Assembly (NCBI RefSeq): GCF_937976265.1
Contig: NZ_CALJRX010000053.1
Location: 1 to 13,818, forward strand
Origin: an uncultured Haemophilus sp.
Lineage (GTDB): Bacteria; Pseudomonadota; Gammaproteobacteria; Enterobacterales; Pasteurellaceae
DNA length: 13,818 nucleotides
Reading direction: 5' to 3'
Of the stretch, positions 1-8,917 are shown piece after piece. Position 1 is the first letter of the stretch. Each line of letters opens with the position of its first letter. The notes beneath the pieces are model-generated. The model worked only from the letters and a program-made list of their open reading frames with translations. It had not been told where the DNA came from and did no database searches. The position numbers and the translations under genes are program-made.

Positions 1-61
1 ACTCGAACCAGTGACCCCCACCATGTCAAGGTGGTGCTCTAACCAACTGAGCTATAGTCGC
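1..61 (-). tRNA. tRNA-Val (anticodon GAC), 3' end cut off by window edge
   Basis: Read on the minus strand from 61 downward, the sequence begins GCGACTATAGCTCAG, an acceptor strand followed by a D arm (GCTC...GAGC). The anticodon stem CCACC/GGTGG encloses loop TTGACAT, giving anticodon GAC (valine, GUC/GUU codons). The start of the T arm (GGTTCGA) reaches the window edge, so the rest of the T stem and the acceptor 3' strand are missing. D-arm and anticodon-arm sequences closely match the enterobacterial valV/valW type from memory. The gene is transcribed leftward, divergently from pykA. Confidence 0.93.
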
Positions 62-77
62 GTAAAAGATGTGGCAG

Positions 78-106
78 ATGATAAACAGTTTTAATGATGA
101 AAACAA
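78..106 (-). promoter_or_regulatory. candidate promoter of the tRNA-Val gene
   Basis: On the minus strand TTGTTT (106-101) and TATCAT (83-78) are separated by exactly 17 bp, and the expected start lies about 10 nt before the tRNA 5' end. The -10 box is good and the -35 box weak. Identification rests on spacing and position only. Confidence 0.4.
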
Positions 107-180
107 GAGGATTTGTTTAAGTTAAATTTAGCTGCTAAAAAAATAATCAAAATTTGTTGCAAAAACTCTCATTGCTTGTT

Positions 181-209
181 TTGATTTTGCGGTGGTTTAA
201 GCGTATAAT
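181..209 (+). promoter_or_regulatory. pykA promoter (TTGATT-17-TATAAT)
   Basis: A perfect -10 box TATAAT (204-209) lies 17 bp after TTGATT (181-186). Predicted transcription start is near 216, giving a leader of about 70 nt before the pykA start codon. No other promoter of comparable quality is visible between the tRNA and pykA. Confidence 0.7.
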
Positions 210-241
210 GCGCGACAGTTTTTATCTCGGATGAGCCGAAA

Positions 242-259
242 TTAAAAAAGCTTTTTTAA
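242..259. repeat. perfect 18-bp palindrome in the pykA leader
   Basis: TTAAAAAAGCTTTTTTAA reads identically on both strands. It lies in the predicted 5' untranslated region, 28 bp before the pykA ATG and 15 bp before its ribosome binding site. It might be an operator or simply a low-complexity A/T stretch. It does not match the Cra (FruR) or PurR consensus. As an RNA hairpin it would have an almost pure A-U stem and be weak. Confidence 0.5.
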
Positions 260-286
260 ATAGTAACTATTTGTGGAGTTTAGATA

Positions 287-1723
287 ATGTCTAAAAAATT
301 AAGAAGAACGAAGATTGTATGTACAATGGGTCCTGCAACAGATCGCGATAACAATCTTGAAAAAATTATTGCAGCAGGCGCTAATGTTGTGCGTATGAAC
401 TTTTCTCACGGTACACCAGACGATCATATCGGTCGTGCTGAACGTGTTCGTTCAATCGCGAAAAAATTAGGTAGAACCGTGGCAATTTTAGGTGACTTGC
501 AAGGTCCTAAAATTCGTGTTTCTACTTTTAAAGATGGCAAAATTTTCTTAAATGTTGGTGATAAATTTATTCTTGATGCGGAATTACCAAAAGGTGAAGG
601 TAATCAAGAAGCCGTTGGTTTAGACTATAAAACACTTCCACAAGATGTTGTTCCTGGCGATATTCTTTTATTAGATGACGGCCGTGTTCAATTAAAAGTC
701 CTTTCTACTGACGGTGCAAAAGTATTTACTGAAGTGACAGTTGGTGGTCCATTATCAAACAATAAAGGGATCAACAAATTAGGCGGTGGTTTATCTGCAG
801 ATGCATTAACTGAAAAAGATAAAGCAGATATCATCACAGCTGCACGTATCGGTGTAGATTACTTAGCTGTATCTTTCCCTCGTTCAAGTGCAGATTTAAA
901 CTATGCACGTGAATTAGCAAAACAAGCAGGTTTAGAAGCGAAAATCGTCGCTAAAGTTGAACGTGCTGAAACGGTTGTTGATGAAGCAGCAATGGATGAT
1001 ATTATCCTTGCTTCTGATGTAATCATGGTTGCACGTGGTGACTTAGGTGTTGAAATTGGTGACCCTGAATTAGTTGGCGTACAGAAAAAGTTAATTCGTC
1101 GTTCACGTCAGTTAAACCGTGCGGTTATTACTGCAACTCAAATGATGGAGTCAATGATCAGCAACCCAATGCCTACTCGTGCAGAAGTGATGGACGTGGC
1201 AAATGCGGTATTAGATGGTACTGACGCGGTAATGCTTTCAGCAGAAACTGCAGCAGGTCAATATCCAGCTGAAACTGTGGCGGCAATGGCTCGCGTATGT
1301 TTAGGTGCAGAAAAAATGCCAAGCATCAATATTTCTAAGCACCGTTTAGATCGTGAATTCAGCGATATTGAAGAATGTGTAGCGATGTCTGCAATGTACG
1401 CAGCAAATCACTTAAGCGGTATTGCAGCAATCATCACATTAAGCCACTCTGGTCGTACACCATTATTAATGTCACGTATTAGTTCAGGTTTACCAATCTT
1501 TGCACTTTCTCGTGTTCAAGAAACATTAAACCAATGTGCATTATACCGCGGTGTGACACCAGTTTATTTTGATGGTGAATCTCGTAGCTCTGCGGCTGCA
1601 AAAGCAGCGATTAACCTATTAAAAGAAAAAGGTTATTTAGTTTCAGGTGATCTTGTTTTATTAACACAAGGTGATGAATCAGCAGGTGCAACTAACGTAT
1701 GTCGTACTTTAACGGTTGAATAA
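287..1723 (+). CDS. pykA: pyruvate kinase (PykA type)
   Basis: Catalyses phosphoenolpyruvate + ADP to pyruvate + ATP, the last step of glycolysis, in the cytoplasm. At 478 residues it has the length of E. coli PykA (480) rather than PykF (470), and from memory it tracks PykA almost along its full length. The N-terminal segment has the conserved [13 protein letters not shown] and NFSHG motifs. The mobile B domain occupies roughly residues 72-170. The active-site signature IVAKVERAE is at 220-228, with the catalytic lysine K223 and metal ligand E225, followed by ARGDLGVEI around 249. The C-terminal regulatory domain is complete and ends TVE. The ATG at 287 is preceded by GGAG (275-278) at suitable spacing. 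The gene has its own promoter upstream and a strong intrinsic terminator 24 bp downstream, so it is probably monocistronic. Confidence 0.97.
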   Translation: MSKKLRRTKIVCTMGPATDRDNNLEKIIAAGANVVRMNFSHGTPDDHIGRAERVRSIAKKLGRTVAILGDLQGPKIRVSTFKDGKIFLNVGDKFILDAELPKGEGNQEAVGLDYKTLPQDVVPGDILLLDDGRVQLKVLSTDGAKVFTEVTVGGPLSNNKGINKLGGGLSADALTEKDKADIITAARIGVDYLAVSFPRSSADLNYARELAKQAGLEAKIVAKVERAETVVDEAAMDDIILASDVIMVARGDLGVEIGDPELVGVQKKLIRRSRQLNRAVITATQMMESMISNPMPTRAEVMDVANAVLDGTDAVMLSAETAAGQYPAETVAAMARVCLGAEKMPSINISKHRLDREFSDIEECVAMSAMYAANHLSGIAAIITLSHSGRTPLLMSRISSGLPIFALSRVQETLNQCALYRGVTPVYFDGESRSSAAAKAAINLLKEKGYLVSGDLVLLTQGDESAGATNVCRTLTVE

Positions 1724-1747
1724 TCAACATTCATGAATAAAAAAGAG

Positions 1748-1772
1748 CGGTGGAATTTTTCCACCGTTTTTT
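1748..1772 (+). terminator. intrinsic terminator of pykA
   Basis: Eight-base-pair stem CGGTGGAA (1748-1755) / TTCCACCG (1759-1766) with loop TTT, followed directly by six T residues (1767-1772). It lies 24 bp after the pykA stop codon. Confidence 0.93.
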
Positions 1773-1796
1773 ATATCTAAAATATTGAAAATATTG

Positions 1797-1805
1797 ACCG
1801 CACTT
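1797..1805 (-). repeat. DNA uptake sequence (Hin type), exact core
   Basis: ACCGCACTT on the plus strand, i.e. AAGTGCGGT on the minus strand, followed there by the A/T tracts of the extended consensus (CAATATTTTC, then AATATTTTAG). It sits in the pykA-dnaB gap. In naturally competent Haemophilus these motifs mark DNA for uptake. Confidence 0.92.
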
Positions 1806-1810
1806 TTTTC

Positions 1811-1839
1811 TTAAAACCACCTCGTATTTGCGGTATCAT
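1811..1839 (+). promoter_or_regulatory. candidate dnaB-alr promoter
   Basis: TTAAAA (1811-1816), 17 bp spacer, then TATCAT (1834-1839). It is the best sigma-70-like pair between the pykA terminator and dnaB. The predicted start near 1846 gives a short leader of about 27 nt. The -35 box matches the consensus at four of six positions. Confidence 0.5.
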
Positions 1840-1872
1840 AAGCACAGTTTTTTAGTTTAAATTGAAATCCTT

Positions 1873-3279
1873 ATGGCATCACAAAGACAAATCCAATCTC
1901 CTGATCAGAAAACTGAACAAGTTAGCATCCCGCCTCATTCCACTGAAGCTGAACAAGCCGTACTTGGCGGCATCATGTTGAGTAATCAACATTGGGATGG
2001 TATTGCAGAAAGAGTGATCGCTGAGGATTTTTATACTTTTGCGCATAAAGCCATCTTCCAAACCATGGAAGAATTAATGCGTAACCAAACACCGATTGAT
2101 TTAATTACCCTTGATCAAGCCCTTAAAGCGAAAGGTATTAGCGATTCTGTAGGCGGTTTTGCTTATTTAGCGGATCTTTCTAATAACACGCCAAATGCCA
2201 TTAATATTTTGGCTTATGCTGAGATCGTGCGTGAAAAAGCGATTTTGCGTGAGCTTATTGCTGTGGGAAATCGTATCGCAGAAAACAGCTATTCTCCGAA
2301 AGGCAAAGACATCAAAATGGTGTTGGATGAAGCTGAGAGAGAAGTGTTTGCTATTGCTGAAAAACGCAGTTCTTCAACTGAAGGACCACAAAATGTGATC
2401 AGCGTGTTGGAAAGTACTATTGCTCGAATTGATACCTTAAGTAAGCTTGAAAATCATAGCGGTGTGACAGGGGTCACAACAGGCTTTGTTGACTTAGATA
2501 AGAAAACAGCAGGGTTACAGCCTTCTGACCTCATCATTGTCGCTGCACGTCCTTCGATGGGTAAAACCACGTTTGCAATGAACCTTTGTGAAAATGCCGC
2601 CATGGCAAGTGATAAGCCCGTGTTAGTATTCAGTTTAGAGATGCCTGCGGAACAAATCATGATGCGTATGATTGCCTCTCTTGCTCGCGTGGATCAAACC
2701 AAAATTCGTACTGGCCAAAACTTGGATGAAACGGAATGGAGCAAAATTGCCAGCGTGTTTGGGATGTTTAAGCAAAAAAACAATCTTTATATCGATGATT
2801 CCTCTGGTTTAACCCCAACAGAATTGCGTTCGCGCGCACGTCGTGTGTATCGCGAAAATGGGGGCTTGAGCATGATTATGGTGGACTACCTTCAATTAAT
2901 GCGCGCGCCCGCATTTTCAGATAACCGTACCTTAGAAATCGCGGAGATTTCCCGTTCGTTAAAAGCATTAGCGAAAGAATTAGAAGTCCCAGTCATTGCA
3001 CTTTCTCAGCTTAACCGTACGTTGGAACAACGTGCGGATAAACGTCCGGTAAACTCAGACTTACGTGAATCAGGCTCTATTGAGCAGGATGCTGACTTGA
3101 TTATGTTTATTTATCGTGACGAAGTGTATAACGATAATTCTGAAGATAAAGGTGTGGCTGAAATCATTATTGGTAAACAACGTAACGGTCCGATTGGTCG
3201 TGTACGTTTAGCATTTAACGGTCAATTCTCACGCTTTGATAATCTTGCCGAACAGCGTGAATATAGAGATGATTATTAG
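1873..3279 (+). CDS. dnaB: replicative DNA helicase DnaB
   Basis: Hexameric ATP-driven helicase that unwinds DNA 5' to 3' at the replication fork and recruits primase. The 468 residues match E. coli DnaB (471), and there is no intein. The N-terminal DnaB domain (about 24-125, starting STEAEQAVLGG) is followed by a linker helix and the RecA-like C-terminal domain from about 197. Walker A is ARPSMGKT at 225-232 (K231, T232). Walker B is MIMVDYLQLM at 334-343 (D338). SQLNRTLEQR and SDLRESGSIEQDAD follow, and KQRNGPIG near 435-442 is where the family carries its arginine finger. The ATG at 1873 has no clear Shine-Dalgarno sequence (TTGAAATCCTT before it), but the N-terminal alignment with the family supports it. 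alr follows after 23 bp, suggesting one transcript. Confidence 0.97.
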   Translation: MASQRQIQSPDQKTEQVSIPPHSTEAEQAVLGGIMLSNQHWDGIAERVIAEDFYTFAHKAIFQTMEELMRNQTPIDLITLDQALKAKGISDSVGGFAYLADLSNNTPNAINILAYAEIVREKAILRELIAVGNRIAENSYSPKGKDIKMVLDEAEREVFAIAEKRSSSTEGPQNVISVLESTIARIDTLSKLENHSGVTGVTTGFVDLDKKTAGLQPSDLIIVAARPSMGKTTFAMNLCENAAMASDKPVLVFSLEMPAEQIMMRMIASLARVDQTKIRTGQNLDETEWSKIASVFGMFKQKNNLYIDDSSGLTPTELRSRARRVYRENGGLSMIMVDYLQLMRAPAFSDNRTLEIAEISRSLKALAKELEVPVIALSQLNRTLEQRADKRPVNSDLRESGSIEQDADLIMFIYRDEVYNDNSEDKGVAEIIIGKQRNGPIGRVRLAFNGQFSRFDNLAEQREYRDDY

Positions 3280-3302
3280 GCAAGAGATAACGGATTAGAA
3301 AA

Positions 3303-4385
3303 ATGAACGTAAAACCGGCAACAGCGAAAATCAGTTCGCTTGCCTTAAAACATAATTTACAAGTTATTAAAGAAAAAGCACCACACAGCAAAATTATTGC
3401 TGTGGTAAAAGCAAACGCATATGGTCACGGCGTGGTATTTGTCTCATCGGCTTTAGAAAGCATGGTGGACTGCTTTGCCGTGGCGCGTTTAGAAGAAGCA
3501 TTATCTTTACGCTCCAACGGTATTATTAAACCGATCTTATTGCTAGAAGGCTTTTTTGATGAAAAAGATCTGCCTATTATTGCAGTAAATAATATTGAGA
3601 CGGTGGTACATAACCGCGAACAGCTTGATGCATTAAAACGAGCCGTGGTACCAAGTCCAATTAAAGTCTGGTTAAAAATTGATACCGGTATGCACCGTTT
3701 GGGTGTATCACTTGATGAAGTGGATTATTTTTATCAAGAGCTGAAAGAACTCCCTCAAATTCAACCGCACTTAGGTTTTGTGAGTCATTTTAGCCGTGCT
3801 GACGAGTTAGATTCAGATTACACTCAAGTTCAGTTAGATCGTTTCCTTCAAGCCACAAAAAACAAAGAGGGAGAGCGAACCATTGCTGCATCAGGTGGGA
3901 TTTTATTCTGGCCAGAAGCACATTTAGATTGTATTCGCCCAGGGATTATTATGTACGGCATTTCACCAACAGATACTGTAGGTGCTGAATTTGGTTTAAC
4001 TCCTGTGATGAATTTAACGTCATCTTTGCTTGCTGTACGTGAGCATAAAAAAGGGGAGCCTGTTGGCTATGGCGGTATTTGGACGAGTCCGAAAGAGACT
4101 AAAATTGGCGTGGTTGCTATTGGTTATGGTGATGGATATCCACGTGATGTGCCAGAAGGTACGCCAGTTTATCTAAATGGTCGTATTGTTCCTATTGTTG
4201 GTCGTGTCTCAATGGATATGCTGACGGTGGATTTAGGTCTAGATAGCCAAGATAAAGTGGGCGATGAAGTGATTTTATGGGGCAAAGAATTACCAATTGA
4301 AACTGTCGCAAAATACAGTGGCATTTTAAGCTATGAATTGATTACCAAATTAACCCCTCGCGTGATAACGGAATATGTCGATTAA
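3303..4385 (+). CDS. alr: alanine racemase (PLP-dependent)
   Basis: Interconverts L- and D-alanine, supplying D-Ala for peptidoglycan. The protein is 360 residues, the usual length. The N-terminal TIM barrel carries the pyridoxal-phosphate lysine in VVKANAYGHG (K36). KIDTGMHRLG at 125-134 holds the conserved arginine R132. The AASGGIL segment near 195-201 and RPGIIMYGISP near 212-222 are phosphate-binding and barrel-end motifs. The C-terminal beta domain has the catalytic tyrosine in VGYGGIW (Y256) and the RVSMDM motif at 301-306. The start at 3303 lies 23 bp after the dnaB stop with a modest GGA-containing leader, so it probably depends on the dnaB promoter. dnaB-alr adjacency is common in gammaproteobacteria. 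No other racemase candidate is visible in the window. Confidence 0.96.
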   Translation: MNVKPATAKISSLALKHNLQVIKEKAPHSKIIAVVKANAYGHGVVFVSSALESMVDCFAVARLEEALSLRSNGIIKPILLLEGFFDEKDLPIIAVNNIETVVHNREQLDALKRAVVPSPIKVWLKIDTGMHRLGVSLDEVDYFYQELKELPQIQPHLGFVSHFSRADELDSDYTQVQLDRFLQATKNKEGERTIAASGGILFWPEAHLDCIRPGIIMYGISPTDTVGAEFGLTPVMNLTSSLLAVREHKKGEPVGYGGIWTSPKETKIGVVAIGYGDGYPRDVPEGTPVYLNGRIVPIVGRVSMDMLTVDLGLDSQDKVGDEVILWGKELPIETVAKYSGILSYELITKLTPRVITEYVD

Positions 4386-4434
4386 TTGCTTTTGTAGCAA
4401 AGTGAGAGTACGAAAAGAGATTTCAATTTACTAA

Positions 4435-6096
<1,662 letters not shown>

Positions 6097-6109
6097 GATC
6101 ATGTAAAGT

Positions 6110-6146
6110 AAAAGAGCGGTCAAATCAAAATTGACCGCTCTTTTTT
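6110..6146. terminator. bidirectional intrinsic terminator between pgi and the sugar transporter gene
   Basis: Fourteen-base-pair stem AAAAGAGCGGTCAA (6110-6123) / TTGACCGCTCTTTT (6131-6144), loop of seven, with T residues continuing to 6146 on the plus strand and TTTT on the minus-strand side. It serves convergent genes ending at 6096 (plus) and 6154 (minus). The arms contain AAGAGCGGT, one base away from the uptake-sequence core. Confidence 0.93.
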
Positions 6147-6153
6147 ATTTTCA

Positions 6154-7332
6154 CTAAACTGATTTGACTTTCCACATACAGGCTACGCTGATAAAAATTA
6201 ATGCCACAGCGACATAAAAAACAGAGTTGTAATGCCAGATTTCTGCAATAATACCCGCAATAGGTCCTCCGATAATCCAACTACTTTTTGCTGCATTACT
6301 AAATAAGGTGGTGGCAGTGCCCATTTTAGTCGGCATTAAGTCTTGGAAATATACCATGCCAATCGTAGCGGTAATACCAATAAAAATCGCATTAAGCATT
6401 TGTAATCCGATAAGCTGCCATGTCTGTTCAGCGAATAATAAACTTGAATAGAAGGCGAGACCTGAAACTAAAGCAATCATCATCAAGCGCTTTTTACTGA
6501 AATATTTGGTGAGATAGCCCGCCAATATCATCACAGGGATTTCCAATCCCGCAGCCGTTCCCATCAATGTTCCCGCCAGTTCTTTGTTTAAATGTAATTC
6601 ATTAATCACAAATAATGGCATATTAATGAGATACATGCTGTTACAGGTCCAAAGTAATAGGTTAGCGATGAACAAGTAAATCACGCTTTTTCTTGGTGGC
6701 GTATTGTCTAAAATCTCTTGATTTTTAACCGCACTTTGACGAGGGATTTTCGGCAATAATTTGCTGACGCCAGCACACAGTAAAAAGGCAGAACCTGCCA
6801 CCAAATACATGTAATCAAAGCCCCAGTTTAACGCAATGAAAAAAGAAAGCGGTGGCCCTACAATCCAAGCCAATGAGATTTGAGTTCGCATAATTGTGGT
6901 GAACATCACCGCTTCACGATGACTACTTTCAGCATATTCTCGCGCTAAAGCAAAAGATTGCGGATTAGCGGATGAACCTAGCCCTAATAGTGTGGTACCG
7001 ATAATAATCAACACATAATAATTTCGGCTATAAGCAAAAATCAGACAACCAAGTACGGCAATCAAACAGCAAACAATCATCACTTTGCGACGGTCATCTT
7101 GCTTATCAGAATATTTCGCCAGAATTTGGCTCAAGATAATGCCAATAATGGCATTGACTGAATAGAACAAGCCCACAAAAAAAGGTGAAACTTGAATCTC
7201 TTGAGACAGATATAAACTCAAGGTCGGTGTTTGAAAGGCAGAGGCAATCCCTGTTAAAAAGGCGATTAATAGAAAATTGAAGGCTACAAGATTAGATGGT
7301 GTGGCGTTTTGTTGTTGAACAAACATGGTCAT
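6154..7332 (-). CDS. SetA/SetB-family sugar (efflux) transporter, major facilitator superfamily
   Basis: A 392-residue integral inner-membrane protein with about 12 hydrophobic segments. From memory it follows E. coli SetA and SetB closely: FLTGIASAFQTPTLSLYLS near the N-terminus, the MFS loop motif SDKQDDRRK after TM2, NPQSFALAREYAESSHREAVMF mid-protein in the same positions as the Set proteins, MGTAAGLEIPVMILAGY and YFQDLMPTKMGTATTLF in the C-terminal half. E. coli Set proteins export glucose, lactose and analogues and help relieve sugar-phosphate stress. It lies 63 bp after scrB on the same strand, so it may instead move sucrose or its products, which sequence alone cannot settle. A second in-frame ATG (codon 3) is an alternative start; neither has a strong ribosome binding site. 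An uptake sequence lies inside the gene. Confidence 0.85.
   Translation of the reverse strand: MTMFVQQQNATPSNLVAFNFLLIAFLTGIASAFQTPTLSLYLSQEIQVSPFFVGLFYSVNAIIGIILSQILAKYSDKQDDRRKVMIVCCLIAVLGCLIFAYSRNYYVLIIIGTTLLGLGSSANPQSFALAREYAESSHREAVMFTTIMRTQISLAWIVGPPLSFFIALNWGFDYMYLVAGSAFLLCAGVSKLLPKIPRQSAVKNQEILDNTPPRKSVIYLFIANLLLWTCNSMYLINMPLFVINELHLNKELAGTLMGTAAGLEIPVMILAGYLTKYFSKKRLMMIALVSGLAFYSSLLFAEQTWQLIGLQMLNAIFIGITATIGMVYFQDLMPTKMGTATTLFSNAAKSSWIIGGPIAGIIAEIWHYNSVFYVAVALIFISVACMWKVKSV
6728..6736 (-). repeat. DNA uptake sequence (Hin type), exact core
   Basis: ACCGCACTT on the plus strand, within the transporter gene. The minus strand continues with A/T tracts (TAAAAATC, then GATTTTAG) as in the extended consensus. 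Confidence 0.9.
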
Positions 7333-7362
7333 TACTTAATAAGAGAACATGGTTGGAAATAA

Positions 7363-7388
7363 AAGTGCGGTTAATTTTAACCGCACTT
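7363..7388 (-). terminator. terminator-like hairpin after scrB, made of two inverted uptake sequences
   Basis: Perfect 12-bp inverted repeat AAGTGCGGTTAA (7363-7374) / TTAACCGCACTT (7377-7388) with a 2-nt centre; the tightest pairs must open to form a loop. Each arm contains one exact uptake core. On the minus strand the hairpin is followed by TTATTT, giving a TTTTATTT tail, so it probably terminates scrB transcription at least partly before the transporter gene. Confidence 0.75.
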
Positions 7389-7395
7389 GAGTTGA

Positions 7396-8853
7396 TTATT
7401 TGTCATAATGAATCGCCGGCAAATAACCGATCATTAAATCTAATGGACGATTGCTAGCTATTGTATTTTTTCTATTCTCAATAAAAAATCTTGATGTCAT
7501 GGCTTTTTCACCATGATTAAAGAAAATTTCAATAATTGAGCGATCAAAGAAAATTTCAACAGTCTGTAGATTTTCAATTTCACAGAAACGTTTCGTATCG
7601 AATTTCTCCATTAATTCCGTTTGTTCGCTTTGACTGCGATCTAAACAAATCAAGCCATTTTCATAAGATAGACGCAGTGACTGTCCTTTTTCATTTTGGA
7701 AGAAGGTTAAGTCAAAGGCTTGGTTATTTGCCTCAAATTTAAGATAGGCACGATCTAAATTGGCAATATCCGCTTTCTCATCTAGATGAAGCGCTGAAAG
7801 TGCGGTTAGATTTTCGTATATTTTAGCAATCGGACGTTGATAAATTTTTGTCCCTTCTAAGCGCAATTCTCTTGGCAAGGTTAAAGCAGAATGCCATTTA
7901 AATTTGTCTGTCGGATAGGTTAAATCTGGTAAACCAATCCAACCGAAAAGCATCGCATGAGTTTGATTATCTAAGCCGCCAAACGTTTGTGGGGCATAAA
8001 AATCAAAGCCCTGATCTAATTCGCTAATATATTCTGCTTCAAAGGTTAAATCTGTTAATTTACCCACAGCATAAGTCGCATGATAATTATTTTGGAATTG
8101 ATGCGCTTCCCGATCTTTACCTTGTGGCGACCAAATGAAGACATCTTTATCTCCGAGCTTCAATAGGTCAGGGCATTCCCACATAAACACGTTTTTATTG
8201 TCAAAAGCAGGTAAGGAAAGCTCACCTAATAAACGAGGCGTATCTTCAAGATTGTCCATTTCAAAAATAATAGCTGTTCCTGTGAGGTTTTCTCGCTGTG
8301 CACCACAGATAAAACGGATTTTTCCGTCTTCAGTAAAATACGGTTTAGGATCCCGAACGTGTTCCGTATAACCTTCAGGCGCATTTTCAATTAACGGACG
8401 TTTGTTAAGCAATTTCCCATTAAGATCGAAAATGGCTAAATTTTGATAAGGCACGCGTTGATTATCACTTGGTCGACGAGTATTGCCGGTATAGAACATG
8501 GCCAATTTATCACCAACTTTTAAAGCGCCACCAGAATAACAGCCGTGAGACTCAAAAAGCTCGCCAGGAATCAGATCATCTGCTGATTGATAATGTTGGA
8601 AATCTTTCGTGATTAAATGCTTCCAATGTTTCATCCCGTGAATGGCATCGAATGGAAACCATTGGTAGAACAGATGATACTTTTCACCATCAAAGATCAA
8701 ACCATTCGGATCATTCATTAAGCCGGTTGGTGGGGCAATATGAAAGTGCGGTCGAAAATCTTTGTCTTTTTGCACGGTTTCAGCAATTTCTGCGAGTTCG
8801 CCTTTCTCTGCGGCTAGGATGCTTTTGTATTTGCCATTATTGAAAATAATCAT
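7396..8853 (-). CDS. scrB: sucrose-6-phosphate hydrolase / sucrose hydrolase (GH32)
   Basis: Cytoplasmic glycoside hydrolase family 32 enzyme that splits sucrose-6-phosphate (ScrB type) or sucrose (CscA type) into a glucose moiety and fructose. The 485 residues have no signal peptide. The beta-fructosidase motif MNDPNG is at 46-51 with nucleophile D48. RDP at 167-169 holds the transition-state stabiliser D168. ECPDL at 226-230 holds acid/base E226. The N-terminal five-bladed propeller is followed by a C-terminal beta-sandwich ending near residue 485 with FDRSIIEIFFNHGEKAMTSR. GAGG lies about 10 nt before the ATG. It lies 64 bp after scrK with a hairpin between. I favour ScrB by size and the ScrK partner, but absence of a sucrose PTS gene nearby leaves the free-sucrose alternative open. 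Two exact uptake sequences lie inside the gene. Confidence 0.92.
   Translation of the reverse strand: MIIFNNGKYKSILAAEKGELAEIAETVQKDKDFRPHFHIAPPTGLMNDPNGLIFDGEKYHLFYQWFPFDAIHGMKHWKHLITKDFQHYQSADDLIPGELFESHGCYSGGALKVGDKLAMFYTGNTRRPSDNQRVPYQNLAIFDLNGKLLNKRPLIENAPEGYTEHVRDPKPYFTEDGKIRFICGAQRENLTGTAIIFEMDNLEDTPRLLGELSLPAFDNKNVFMWECPDLLKLGDKDVFIWSPQGKDREAHQFQNNYHATYAVGKLTDLTFEAEYISELDQGFDFYAPQTFGGLDNQTHAMLFGWIGLPDLTYPTDKFKWHSALTLPRELRLEGTKIYQRPIAKIYENLTALSALHLDEKADIANLDRAYLKFEANNQAFDLTFFQNEKGQSLRLSYENGLICLDRSQSEQTELMEKFDTKRFCEIENLQTVEIFFDRSIIEIFFNHGEKAMTSRFFIENRKNTIASNRPLDLMIGYLPAIHYDK
7798..7806 (+). repeat. DNA uptake sequence (Hin type), exact core
   Basis: AAGTGCGGT within scrB, followed by TAGATTTTCG and TATATTTTAG, an almost ideal extended uptake consensus. 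In the gene's own frame the complementary strand encodes Thr-Ala-Leu. Confidence 0.93.
8744..8752 (+). repeat. DNA uptake sequence (Hin type), exact core
   Basis: AAGTGCGGT near the 5' end of scrB, followed by CGAAAATC and then CTTTTTG, matching the extended consensus. Confidence 0.92.
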
Positions 8854-8854
8854 C

Positions 8855-8880
8855 GTGATCGTGCCTCGTTAATGTGATCG
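8855..8880. repeat. direct repeat GTGATCG upstream of scrB
   Basis: GTGATCG occurs at 8855-8861 and again at 8874-8880, 19 bp apart, between the scrB start codon and the hairpin after scrK. On the coding strand it reads CGATCAC twice. It may be chance or a regulator-binding element; it does not form a full CRP palindrome (no TCACA half-site at the right distance). Confidence 0.3.
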
Positions 8881-8888
8881 GGTAAGTA

Positions 8889-8912
8889 AAAGGTGCAATA
8901 ATTTGCACCTTT
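8889..8912 (-). terminator. hairpin after scrK, weak terminator or processing site
   Basis: Ten-base-pair inverted repeat AAAGGTGCAA (8889-8898) / TTGCACCTTT (8903-8912), loop TAAT. It begins 5 bp beyond the scrK stop codon. On the minus strand the stem ends in TTTT followed by ACTTACC, so the U tract is short and readthrough into scrB is likely. Unlike neighbouring hairpins it is not built from uptake sequences. Confidence 0.65.
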
Positions 8913-8917
8913 GATCC

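Noticed and set aside
242..259. A-tract/T-tract palindrome as an intrinsic terminator
   Set aside because: The stem is almost entirely A-U, so the hairpin would be unstable, and it would block pykA between its promoter and start codon.
8873..8890. CRP site upstream of scrB
   Set aside because: Only one half-site-like TGTGA is present; the TCACA half at the required 6-bp spacing is missing.
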